Shown here: positions 54,645-63,180 of the stretch, one piece after another | Layout of the letters: every line of letters starts with the position of its first letter | Numbering within the stretch: position 1 is the first letter of the stretch | Assembly: GCF_040581485.1 (NCBI RefSeq) | Contig: NC_090131.1 | Span: forward strand, 25,618,532-25,682,531 | DNA from: Linepithema humile | Taxonomy: Eukaryota > Arthropoda > Insecta > Hymenoptera > Formicidae | DNA length: 64,000 bases | Reading direction: 5' to 3' | Translations under genes and position numbers: made by a program | The notes under the pieces: model-generated | What the model was told of the DNA's origin: nothing | Seen by the model: the letters and a program-made list of their open reading frames with translations, nothing else | Databases searched by the model: none

Positions 54645-57600
54645 TTCGTTGTCGCGCGCGTGCGAGAAAGAAAGAGAGAAAGAGAGCGAGAGAGATTAAT
54701 GTTGCATTGCGAGAGATTTTGTTTGGGATTATTAATTTTTTACAAGTAACGCGCGGCGGGATATAATAAATCGCGAACAGTCGGATTAGAGTGCGTTGCA
54801 ACATTTCTTCGCGGAGATTAATTCGCTTTCGTGATGTTAATTTTTTTTTACGTTGCTCTACATATTCGGAGTTTGTCGAAATTTATTTTTCAACTGTGAT
54901 ATTCTCGTTGTGCGCGCGCGTTAAAATCTTTTATCCGATTTTGATCGTTTTGCTACACATGTTACTATTACATGAAAAATAAAATAATTTTTTTGAAATA
55001 TTTATTTACTTCTAAAATATATATATCTTCCTAAAGTTTTCTGTTAAAAGAATATCGTATTAGGTTAAAATAAAGTCGAATCTTACTGCTTTGGAAAACG
55101 TAAGAAATATAAATAAAATAAATAAATAAAATTCTTTTTTACTTTGTTTCAGTTTATCGGAAGTTATTAAATAAGTTCGTCCTATTGTAAATTTGTTCGT
55201 TCTATTTTTGAAATCCCGTCGTGTTACAGTTTCCTGCGAAATCTTTTATCACACTTGCGACGAGTAGCATAATCATTTCCTATTGAAACTTATGTCTACA
55301 AGCACCGCCATCGCATACGATCGTTCTCCTTTCTCCTTTTTTTACTCGTGCCAAATAAATAATTCATACTTCTTTTCGCGCAATAACGTTTACCTCATGG
55401 CCTTGTCGCGCTCCTTGATCCCACAGTGACGAGACAACGCTGTAGCGATCTCTCGCCGATTATTGTTCGAGGGCACGAAATTCGCTATGAAGGTGCACCG
55501 AAAGTTAACGAAATAAAAAGTAATGGAGGAGAAAGAAGGACGAGGTGCCCGAATTCGGAATTCAAGTGGACGAGGCCGCAGTCGCCGATGATTTTGTTTT
55601 ATTCTCCCGCGTTTATGACATTTGTGTATACTAAAAAGAAAGAGAACGTCACGCGCGTAGGTATTTTCTAAAAAAATATATAGATTTATCTAAATAATCC
55701 TCATCATTTAAAGAAAGCGAGTAAATCTCTATTGCAAATACAAATGTGCGACGTTACAACAAATTAATTTGATATAAGTAAAAAAATATGAAAAGTAATG
55801 TTCAGAAATTTAAGGCTTCTATCGAGCAAATTGTGCGGAATTGCGACCATTCTTTCAATTCAGCCGGACAAAGAAAACCCAATTCCGTTCTGAGGCAGAA
55901 ATAATGGCGCAACAAAGAAAAAGAGAGCACATTGTTGCGACGCGCCGCAGTTGTCCGAAGAAATGCCGAATTGGTCGTCGGGAGAATCAGTGCCGAAAAG
56001 CGACAAAGGAGTAGGCCGTTCTCTCGGCACGATCGGACGCGCCGCTCGAGGCTAAAACGCTCACGAAGATTTCGTATGCGTGGCTCCGCCTCCTACTCCT
56101 ATCCGACCCATTCTAAACAAATGAATCATGCTCCAAAATGGCCGACTGAATTTAGACGTCATGTGGCATCGACGCACGCAAACCAGCGCGTGTACGGCAT
56201 CAGCGTACACACGCTCACGCGGTTACACGCACGACGCCCGTCGCGCCGGGCCGGGCCACAGAGCGTAGACTGCACGTTGCATTGAAGAATTTTGCGTACA
56301 TGAAACAAAGAAAACTGCAGCTCGTTGCTGAAAAGAAGCGTGAACTCTTGCTCTGCCGCGGAGAAGACGCGGTTTTTCTTTCAGGCTATTTTAGTCTCGA
56401 GTAAGTAACTTATTATCGTTTCATGTACACGCTCCATTAATACATAGCATTAATGCAACAACGATAATTATTCACTTCCGACTAGTTAGCTATTCTTCAG
56501 AAAAGTTTGAAATTGTTCTATCAATTCTTGATGAATTAACTTGCGATAGAAATAAATGAAACGTAAACGACCCGTGACAGACAATATTACAAATCGTACG
56601 CTATATGCAATAACTATATTATATAGTTTTGAAATAATCGCTCAGAATTACCCAAGTCGTAAAAAAAAGTAAAAATATAAGACGCAAGAAATCGAGACGA
56701 GATAAGTCAAAGTTTCAATGTAAGCATCGATGCCGATAACAAAATGATGATGTGTCTAATTACTGATACATGTATTATATAATATTCTCGTGTCGAGGAA
56801 GTAATGCAACGTGCATGTATTAATATCAACTTATATGACGCTCTAGCGTAAATTAATCTAAAAGAAAAAAAAATGAAGCAACATCTATTCATGTTCGAAA
56901 TTGAAAACTTAGAAGTCCAGATTTGTATTTTTTCATTCAATCGTATTCTCGTTGCATTATGCACGTGGGACGCGCGAAAGACGAGGCAGAAAGCACGCAG
57001 GCACGTTTATCGTGATTCCTTTTCTTCGACGCCCGTCGGCGCAACGTAACTACGCTGGCAGTGATTCTCTCTACGTCGGCACGGTGATCAGCAGTGAATT
57101 GGCGGGACGCGACGGTAGGCGGATATTTTTCGGTACGTGGCTTAGGCATTGGCTCGCAAAGAGAAAGGCTTTAGAGCGGGCTGACTGACTGCACATAACG
57201 CGACTAAGCGCTGCTTAGAAGGCCGGCGGAAAATTTAATGTCAAGTATACATGGAATCGGATTTACGGCATAATGCAACGATGTCGGTGTGCGCGGCCGA
57301 TCGACGTCAGCCCTCCTCTCTACTCCTCCTAACCCTCTTGTCTCGCTTTTTGCACTTGTATTTATGAATGCGATGCTAGTTTGCGCTATTTTTTGTATTT
57401 CGTTATTAGATGCATTTAATGATATTAAATGCACATTAAATAAACGCGCATTAAATAATCGTTCAACTAAAATATGCAGTTAAAATCGAGATTGCTTTTA
57501 TGTTAATTTTATTTGATTTATCGAATCAAAAGGGGGGAAACGTTGGCAGCAAGAAGTGTTTTCATTTCTACTTGAACACTGAATAACTTTGCAATTATTA

Positions 57601-58825
57601 GTGTCGATATTCAGATAACTGATAAACAGTTTAGTTTTTAATGATACGATTAAAAAAGTACTCGATATTCTTGGGAAAACCAGTGTGGCTCCACGCCTTC
57701 GCTGATTCAAAGGGAGAAACGAAGCACGAGTTTAAAAATAGTATGATGAGATACATAAAACCAGAAATCTAGACAACGACTAATGTGACCATTTGATTAA
57801 TCCACTTTTTTTTATCGCTCTTTATCTACATGCGGAATCAACTGCGAGATTGCCGGCGAAAAACGCGGCGCGATTATCTGAAAATTCCCCGAAGCGTTGC
57901 ACGCCGCGCAAACCTCGGTCGCGTATGCGCAGCGCGAAAAAAAGTAGAATATTATTTCAGAGTTCTCTCGATTCGTCATAGATGACCATGAGTGATAGGC
58001 GGACTTACACGCGCGAAACTTGCACATCGTTATGTTTCTCTACGGACGAATCTCTCTTTCGCGCTGCACGTGCTCTATTAACCTGCGGAAATATCGTGCT
58101 TTTTACAGGGATATCGACGAATCTCCATAATGCACAAAATCGACATGTTGAATTCGCATCTTTGCCTCGAAGGCAAATAACAATTTCTTGTGGGTTTGAA
58201 AATAATTATTTAATTGGTGATTACAAAAAGATGCGTTAATCTTTTGCATAGATCTTTTATATAGATGTTTTAAAAAAACTTTTTAAAAAGTTTGAAAAAA
58301 TTTTTCGGACAAATTATTGGATTAAATTATTTTTTTATTGATGGAACTATTTTTATGATTTTTATGACAATTATATATTTTTAATATATCTAATAATAAT
58401 TTCCACGATTTTTTGATATCTGAAAATTTCCTCAACATATTTATTCAATGAAAAATATTTGCCTTTGAAATAATACGAAATGGCGATCGTCAATTTGGAT
58501 TGACTGTTATATAACGACGAAAGAGACGCCTAGAGATCCCCTATCTAATCTTCAACTTTCGGCTGTTATCTTGAGACTAGCAGTATGCCGTGTGCATGGA
58601 TTATCTAACGAATTTTCTAAACCGCCAATCTGCTTCAAGGTCCTGCCTCAACTTTGTCACCGCCCCCCCTGTCTTTTTCTCAACTATCCCTTTCGTTTGT
58701 GTGCGGGAAGCAGGCGACTCTTGCGTAAAGTTTGAAGCCGTATGCGATACAGATAGTCCGTGCGTGCACACCGATAAGATAAACGATTAATAATAGGACG
58801 CTGCATGGTTTATCTCGACGTGTAA
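54645..58825. other. Noncoding mosaic, no gene seen
   Basis: AT-rich blocks (54830-55240, 55660-55800, 56430-56940, 57400-57660, 58230-58480) alternate with CpG-rich ones (55910-56280, 56960-57330, 57850-58080). A GA tract lies at about 54663-54695. No supported gene. A YY1/Pho-like aaaatggcc lies near 56136. Confidence 0.5.
57411..57433. repeat. 10-bp stem hairpin
   Basis: The block tgcatttaat / attaaatgca forms a perfect 10-bp stem around GAT. The right half is followed by two further near-copies of cattaaata, so it is a small AT-rich repeat cluster. Confidence 0.8.
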
Positions 58826-58941
58826 GGCTGTGCGGTCCACTTACGCTACAAATGCTTCGAAACGTTCTTCTCCTTATTTCTTCATTGAAAGGAAGGAGAA
58901 AAAGAATGTTTTGTATTTGTAGCGGCAAGTGGACCGCAGCC
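58826..58941. mobile_element. Hairpin MITE, PIF/Harbinger-like
   Basis: A 116-bp foldback element. The left end reads ggctgtgcggtccactta and the reverse complement of the right end reads ggctgcggtccacttgcc. The arms stay complementary for about 50 bases each with two small indels, leaving almost no loop. The element is flanked by TAA on both sides (58823-58825 and 58942-58944). A 3-bp TWA target duplication plus terminal inverted repeats fits nonautonomous PIF/Harbinger elements. No transposase is present. It lies downstream of the leftward exon-like blocks, possibly in an intron. If transcribed, its long stem could be mistaken for a pre-miRNA. Confidence 0.75.
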
Positions 58942-59869
58942 TAAAATGCACACTTTAGGAGCGGACGATTGTCGACGCTTGCGACAGTAATTATATAAAA
59001 ACGCCACAGTTGGGTGATGTGAAAAGAACAATAAAGCGTTAAAAACGCTTTTTTTTGTAGAAAACAAAAGAAATATAATTTATGCCTATAAACATCATTT
59101 TGTAACGATTAGATATATTGCTTCATGATAAAAATGTTCATAGTATTATCTATATAATTTTAATTGAGTAAATAGCATATGATATCATAGAAATACAATG
59201 CATTAATACTTTTTCAACCACTGTACAGAAGGAGCTCTTTTCGCGAAGCGCACTGTATTTAAAAACCCTTCAAATTTTATACACAATACCCAACAAAAAA
59301 AGAGAATCGTTCAATGAAACGCATGCCATAAAAACAAGTCGATTATATCAATTGTTATATAGGCGATTCAATAACCACGATTTTTTCGTTGCACCAACAA
59401 TTGCACATTCGAAATCGTACTTTGACAATTTGCTTTTTTCTTTTTATAAAAATATTGGATTTGTTAAGAAGATTAAATATAAAATTTTTTTACACAAAAA
59501 TTATATTGAACATCATATTTTTAAAATTTAAGTCTTCAAAATTTTAGTTTCCAACTTCACTCTTTTATTATTTTTAAAATTTATCTCCATAAAATTTTCT
59601 TTTCTACTTATCATCATAATATGAATATTATGACTTATGTTTTCAAACTTTTGTAATTGTATAATTCAAAATTAATAAATTGTATAATTGACTTGAATAA
59701 AATTTGATACTCTCTTCTGTTAAAATATGGAAAAAGTAATTCTGTATTTTATTATTTTTAAAAAAGCAAATTGTGAACGAGAATGTGACTGTGGAGGCGT
59801 AATCTTTAGCGTTTATTATTAGTTAGTAATTAGAAGTGAATAAAAAGCCAGCTGTTGATATATAATTAT
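58942..59869. other. AT-rich DNA, no gene seen
   Basis: Strongly AT-rich with long A/T runs and short unresolved stems. If the leftward transcript is real, this would be its second intron or downstream region. No next exon could be identified. Confidence 0.5.
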
Positions 59870-59929
59870 ATCAGCGATTGATATAAGTTTTTATATAATT
59901 GCGCAAGTACAATAAATAAATCTACTCAC

Positions 59930-59962
59930 CGGTCGTTGTACTCTAGCCAAGTATGCAGTCAC
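59930..59962 (-). other. 33-nt exon-like block, left copy
   Basis: On the minus strand the block runs from tttttccag (acceptor) to the strong donor GTGAGT. Its only open frame reads VTAYLARVQRP. The right-arm copy at 63086-63118 reads LAEYLARIQRL in the same frame; the core YLAR-[VI]-QR is shared and several differences are synonymous-type (TTG/TTA, AGA/AGG). Both splice sites are kept in both copies, although intron sequence has largely diverged. Joining to the upstream block would not keep this frame open without a stop, so it may be noncoding or entered from another exon. Confidence 0.45.
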
Positions 59963-60256
59963 CTGGAAAAATTAATATATTTGAGTTATTATAAATCATA
60001 TATTTTATATATTATTAGTGTATATATGTTATTATATAATATTTCATTATTTTCATTTGAATCAAAACATAATTATATGTAATAAATTATATTAATAACT
60101 TTTCAAAAATTTTAATGAACATTATGAATAATTTAATTGATATTTTCAAAGATCTTATAATAAATACCTTTAATAAATACATGAATGTGATTGTGTATGT
60201 GTAGGTTATCACAATTATATATATATTTAGATAATGAATGAATAATTATATTCACC

Positions 60257-60345
60257 AGCTAGAATATTGTAATTTGTTCTACCCGTTGCAGATTCTGCCT
60301 TAGGCTGCTTCGCACCAGCTCCATCGAAGAATGATGAATGACCGG
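60257..60345 (-). other. Upstream exon-like block, left copy (3' part)
   Basis: The block ends at the minus-strand donor CTAGCTG|GTGAAT. It matches the right-arm block that ends CTAACTG|GTAAGC at 62725. The conserved part contains cttcgatggagctggtgcga, then agcag and a diverged tail with a 1-nt length difference. An open frame FDGAGAKQPKAES has a counterpart FEGVSAKQSKTES on the right, but the frame shifts before the donor. The 5' limit is unknown and conserved sequence continues to at least 60410. Confidence 0.45.
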
Positions 60346-60421
60346 AAACCCGCATTTATGTTGTTACATGCACTACCAAACGAAAGTCAATCCGTGCACT
60401 TCACTTTCGAAAATCACAGAT

Positions 60422-60661
60422 TTACGTCGCCATGGTACACGGAACGCAAACGCGAGATAACCCGAGATACTTTGTACCGCAACATGTCCACGCATAAAAG
60501 TGACCAATTGTTTTCATTTTACACATTCGATAGTCCTCGTGACACTGTACACATACTAGAACGAGCGAGACAAACGATGATTGTTTTGACGGCAGGTATG
60601 GACACGTACACAACAAGCTATGTTTTGCCCGATTCATTTCGACGAACTGAGTTTTCAACAC
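60422..60661 (-). CDS. Small frame in presumed first exon, doubtful
   Basis: A 79-codon minus-strand frame begins MLKTQFVEMNRAKHS. The right arm has an ATG at the matching place (62137) giving MLTKFSFSEVNRAKHN. After NRAKH the two proteins diverge, and the right one stops after 39 codons. Shared start and motif may mark a short upstream ORF, or merely reflect the conserved 18-bp DNA block that contains it. No domain is recognised. A plus-strand frame of 135 codons (60331-60738) overlaps it and is probably an antisense shadow. Confidence 0.2.
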   Translation of the reverse strand: MLKTQFVEMNRAKHSLLCTCPYLPSKQSSFVSLVLVCVQCHEDYRMCKMKTIGHFYAWTCCGTKYLGLSRVCVPCTMAT

Positions 60662-60679
60662 ACGCTATATCTAATAAAA

Positions 60680-61143
60680 GATACATCACGCTTCGATTGA
60701 GCAAACATTTACAGCATCAAAATTTGTATACTCGTTAAAATTATAACCTAAATCCACGCTCCGTCGGCCAGACGATGCACGACGGTCGTCTGATGGCACA
60801 AAAAATGCTATTAATCGCGAACATTCTCGGTCATCGCCTGTCACTTTAATCGGCACTTCCGACAAAAAACTCATTATGCACTTTCAGTACGAATAATATG
60901 TGCAATTAATGGAGAAACGTTTGTACTGTTTAAACCAAACCGACGCGATGATAAAGACGATAAAAATTGACATGGCGATCGCAGGGCGGCAGCATTGCTT
61001 GACAATGTCGCCAATATCTTAATAATTAATAATCGATATCGATATATCGACGCGTTGCTATTTTCTTACCAATCTCTTTTACGACTACATCAGCACAAAA
61101 TGTGCAGTGTGAACGAAGCGCTCAATGATTAATCAGGTATTTT
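60680..61143. repeat. Direct repeat unit A
   Basis: Unit A is repeated as unit B (61380-61830) about 690-720 bp downstream, in the same orientation. Matching blocks: agcatcaaaatttgtatact versus agcattaaaatttatatact; the 17-mer ttgacaatgtcgccaat at 60999-61015 versus 61700-61716; and the 18-mer gattaatcaggtatttta at 61127-61144 versus 61812-61829. It overlaps the 5' part of the left arm, so it behaves as the upstream control region of the leftward unit. Confidence 0.75.
61037..61044. promoter_or_regulatory. DRE-like TATCGATA
   Basis: A perfect match to the insect DRE core-promoter motif lies within atcgatatcgatatatcgac, 22 bp after the conserved 17-mer of unit A. Unit B keeps only a partial version (catcgatatcgg). 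DRE/DREF sites mark broadly expressed insect promoters. This supports, but does not prove, a promoter for the leftward transcript. Confidence 0.4.
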
Positions 61144-61379
61144 AATTAAGAATATGTAATCACACACGAAATTGTGTACGAATTTATTTTCGACTAAGCT
61201 CTGGCGGCAATTTTATATGAGAAATTCCTGTATCTGTATTTTGTAACTTTCTAACGACAATATTGCCGTCGTTACGTGTCGTTGTGTAGGTATCATGCGA
61301 TAACCGTGCAACATACGTGCAGCATACGACGATAGCGATATTATCGTTAAAAATTACCGAATAAGCATACTGGTCGATT

Positions 61380-61830
61380 GTATATATCGCGCTTCGAATC
61401 TTTCAAGCGAATGTAAAAAGTAATTTTCTCAGCATTAAAATTTATATACTCACTGAGATTCTAACCTATTTCAGTACAACCCGTCTACGTCTTGCACGAT
61501 TGACGAAACGCTTTTAATCGTGAACACAACAATTGTCTATTTAATCAATATTCGACGTTCACAAAAAGTTAACATTGATTATGCATTTTTAATACGAATA
61601 AAATACTCAATTGACAGCGATACGTTTGCGCTATACATTTCGTTGAAGTTGTAGTAGTGACTATCGCTGTCGTCGGAGCAGTGACGGGCGCGACATCAAT
61701 TGACAATGTCGCCAATCTTAAAATACATCGATATCGGTGTTGGCCATCTTGTCGTCAATCTCTTTCGTGATGCGTCGGTTCGGAGTGTGTAACATGAACG
61801 AAATGCTTGACGATTAATCAGGTATTTTAG
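61380..61830. repeat. Direct repeat unit B
   Basis: This is the tandem copy of unit A. It includes tatatcgcgcttcgaatc (61383-61400), whose reverse complement matches tcgaagcgcgat in the right arm (62092-62103) and tcgaagcgtgat in the left arm (60685-60696), so three copies of the promoter-proximal block exist. Read leftward it also has gtatataaattt, a TATA-like run that the other copies lack. No exon-like block follows it before unit A, so B may be an orphaned promoter. Confidence 0.75.
61743..61750. promoter_or_regulatory. YY1/Pho-like site GCCATCTT
   Basis: GCCATCTT (reverse AAGATGGC) lies in unit B. A second identical site lies at 62045-62052 at the start of the rightward unit. This motif is common near metazoan transcription starts and in Pho-bound elements. 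The two sites flank the region between the divergent units. Confidence 0.35.
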
Positions 61831-62044
61831 TTGTTTAAAGTACATGATCAGCACGAATCTTTGTTGCTAGGTCTGATTAAAGTAACGGACGATTACCAGA
61901 ACGTATTATTTTCCGCGGTTGTTCGCAATTAACAGTGTTTCGCCCATCCGCTGGACAGCGAGGTTAGGGATTATAATTTCAATAAGTACGGATTTTGATA
62001 TCATCGGCTGTGTTCATTGCACTAACAGTGAATATTGAGACGCA

Positions 62045-62052
62045 GCCATCTT
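62045..62052. promoter_or_regulatory. YY1/Pho-like site GCCATCTT
   Basis: The second of two identical sites, placed near where the first exon of the rightward unit would start. The corresponding left-arm position does not show it. Confidence 0.3.
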
Positions 62053-62136
62053 AGGCATGTAAAAATAATTCTCTGCGTTCGCTTAAGATGATCGAAGCGC
62101 GATTTACTTTTTATTAGACATTAGTGTGACAATAGC

Positions 62137-62256
62137 ATGTTGACAAAATTTAGCTTCTCGGAAGTGAATCGGGCAAAACATAATTGTGTTGTACGCGTTC
62201 TGACAATTCCTGCGTGTTGCAATGAGAATCGTTCGCTTTGCTCGTTCCGAGTGTAA
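62137..62256 (+). CDS. 39-codon frame matching left-arm frame start
   Basis: It starts MLTKFSFSEVNRAKHN and stops at TAA (62254-62256). The left arm has an ATG at the homologous place with the shared residues ML, then F, E and NRAKH. Downstream the frames diverge. It could be a conserved upstream ORF or an accident of conserved DNA. The rightward transcript would then continue 470 nt to the donor at 62725. Confidence 0.2.
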   Translation: MLTKFSFSEVNRAKHNCVVRVLTIPACCNENRSLCSFRV

Positions 62257-62448
62257 TAGTAACGGAAAAACCGCCAAATGTATAAAGTGATTTGTGTTAT
62301 ATTTATATGCGTAGAGACATAAAGTACATTTGTTGCGTCATAAAGTACATTTTATCTCGTCTTTTGTTTTGTATATCGTCGGAAATCGGCGACGTGAATG
62401 ATTTTCGAAAGTGGAGTGTGCGGATTTTGATGTACGATAATTCATATA

Positions 62449-62593
62449 GCGTTTTCGATTATACAGGATTTGAACGACCCAGGGTTGATCAATCACTATT
62501 TTACTATAAATGCAAGTCTTTCATTGGTGGAGAGGTTGCAATGACGTCATTAACCAACCCTGGGTCGTTCAAATCCTGTATAATCGAAAACGC
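62449..62593. mobile_element. Perfect-hairpin MITE with TA flanks
   Basis: The arms 62447-62487 and 62555-62595 are perfect 41-bp reverse complements that include a flanking TA on each side, giving a 145-bp element with 39-bp terminal inverted repeats and a 67-bp loop. TA target duplication fits a nonautonomous Tc1/mariner-type element. The homologous stretch of the left arm (about 60350-60400) has no such structure, so the insertion came after the inverted duplication. Zero mismatches between arms implies a recent insertion or gene conversion. It interrupts the presumed first exon of the rightward unit and would fold as dsRNA if transcribed. Confidence 0.7.
62542..62549. promoter_or_regulatory. 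CRE palindrome inside the MITE loop
   Basis: A perfect TGACGTCA sits in the 12-bp palindrome aatgacgtcatt. It is one of two full CRE sites noted in the window; the other is at 7918-7925. Carried by a mobile element, it could add a CREB/ATF site to the transcription unit. Confidence 0.4.
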
Positions 62594-62641
62594 TAATAGA
62601 GTGACGGTAATCAAAATTATATAAATTGTGTATTTCGATAT

Positions 62642-62725
62642 TCATCGGTTCTTCGAGGGAGTTAGTGCGAAGCAGTCTAAGACGGAATCTGTGGTGGATG
62701 AAGCTAACTGCAAATGCTCTAACTG
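62642..62725 (+). other. Upstream exon-like block, right copy (3' part)
   Basis: It contains ttcgagggagttagtgcgaa and ends at the donor AACTG|GTAAGC (GT at 62726). It is homologous to the left block ending at 60257. Its open frame FEGVSAKQSKTESVVDEANC leaves phase 2 at the donor, and splicing to 63086 gives a stop after a few codons, so a coding reading is not supported as drawn. Confidence 0.45.
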
Positions 62726-62865
62726 GTAAGCAGAGTTATTTGTTTATCATTTAAATATATACATAATTTTGTAATAACACACATAACAATCATAATTATG
62801 TATTTATTAAATATTTATTATGTATATATGCATGAAAATATTTATTAAAACATTATTAAATATTA

Positions 62866-62909
62866 ATTATATATATATACATATACTATATATATATATA
62901 TATATATAT
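62866..62909. repeat. (TA)n microsatellite
   Basis: TA runs lie inside the presumed first intron of the rightward unit. The homologous left-arm intron has shorter TA runs near 60215 and 60000-60040. Confidence 0.9.
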
Positions 62910-63085
62910 GTTTGAAAATATTCATTAAAATATTTATTAAAACAATTGTTAAATAATTATTAAAATTTTTAAGGAATTATTCACACAATTTATTGCATAT
63001 AATTATATTTTAATCGAAATTAAAATAATTGAAAGATATAATAATTTATGATAATTAAAATATATGTTGATTTTTGCAGATACAG

Positions 63086-63118
63086 CTGGCAGAATACTTA
63101 GCTAGGATACAACGACTG
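63086..63118 (+). other. 33-nt exon-like block, right copy
   Basis: The acceptor is atttttgcagatacag (AG at 63084-63085, or an alternative at 63078-63079 giving 39 nt), and the donor GTGAGT starts at 63119. The open frame reads LAEYLARIQRL, matching the left copy. With 63086 as the start, the two copies have the same length and the same splice boundaries. Confidence 0.45.
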
Positions 63119-63180
63119 GTGAGTGAATAAATTTATCTATTATGTTGCGTAATTACACACATTGATATCGCCCGTTATTT

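Larger units (their letters stand above)
59870..60851 (-). repeat. Left arm of inverted duplication
   Basis: Read on the minus strand, this segment matches 61875-63180 on the plus strand, with the blocks in the same order. The blocks include: gattaaagt (60840-60851 versus 61875-61883); tgaatcgggcaaaacata, identical over 18 bp (60619-60636 versus 62165-62182); gattttcgaaagtg (60402-60415 versus 62400-62413); gtgcgaagcag (60305-60315 versus 62665-62675); and the 33-nt exon-like block. Similarity between blocks is patchy with indels, so the duplication is old. The arms diverge from a centre near 61.4 kb. Confidence 0.8.
61875..63180 (+). repeat. Right arm of inverted duplication
   Basis: The counterpart of 59870-60851, reading rightward. 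It is about 320 bp longer. About 145 bp of the excess is a hairpin element (62449-62593); the rest is small indels and longer AT-rich DNA in the intron. Homology continues past the 33-nt block into the next intron (gtgagtgaataaatttatct versus gtgagtagatttatttattg) and fades by about 63180. Confidence 0.8.

Noticed and set aside
62555..62575. Possible tRNA-derived SINE: right MITE arm has cgttcaaatcc, close to a Pol III B box
   Set aside because: It has one mismatch at a key position and no A box at the right distance, and the perfect palindrome explains the sequence better.
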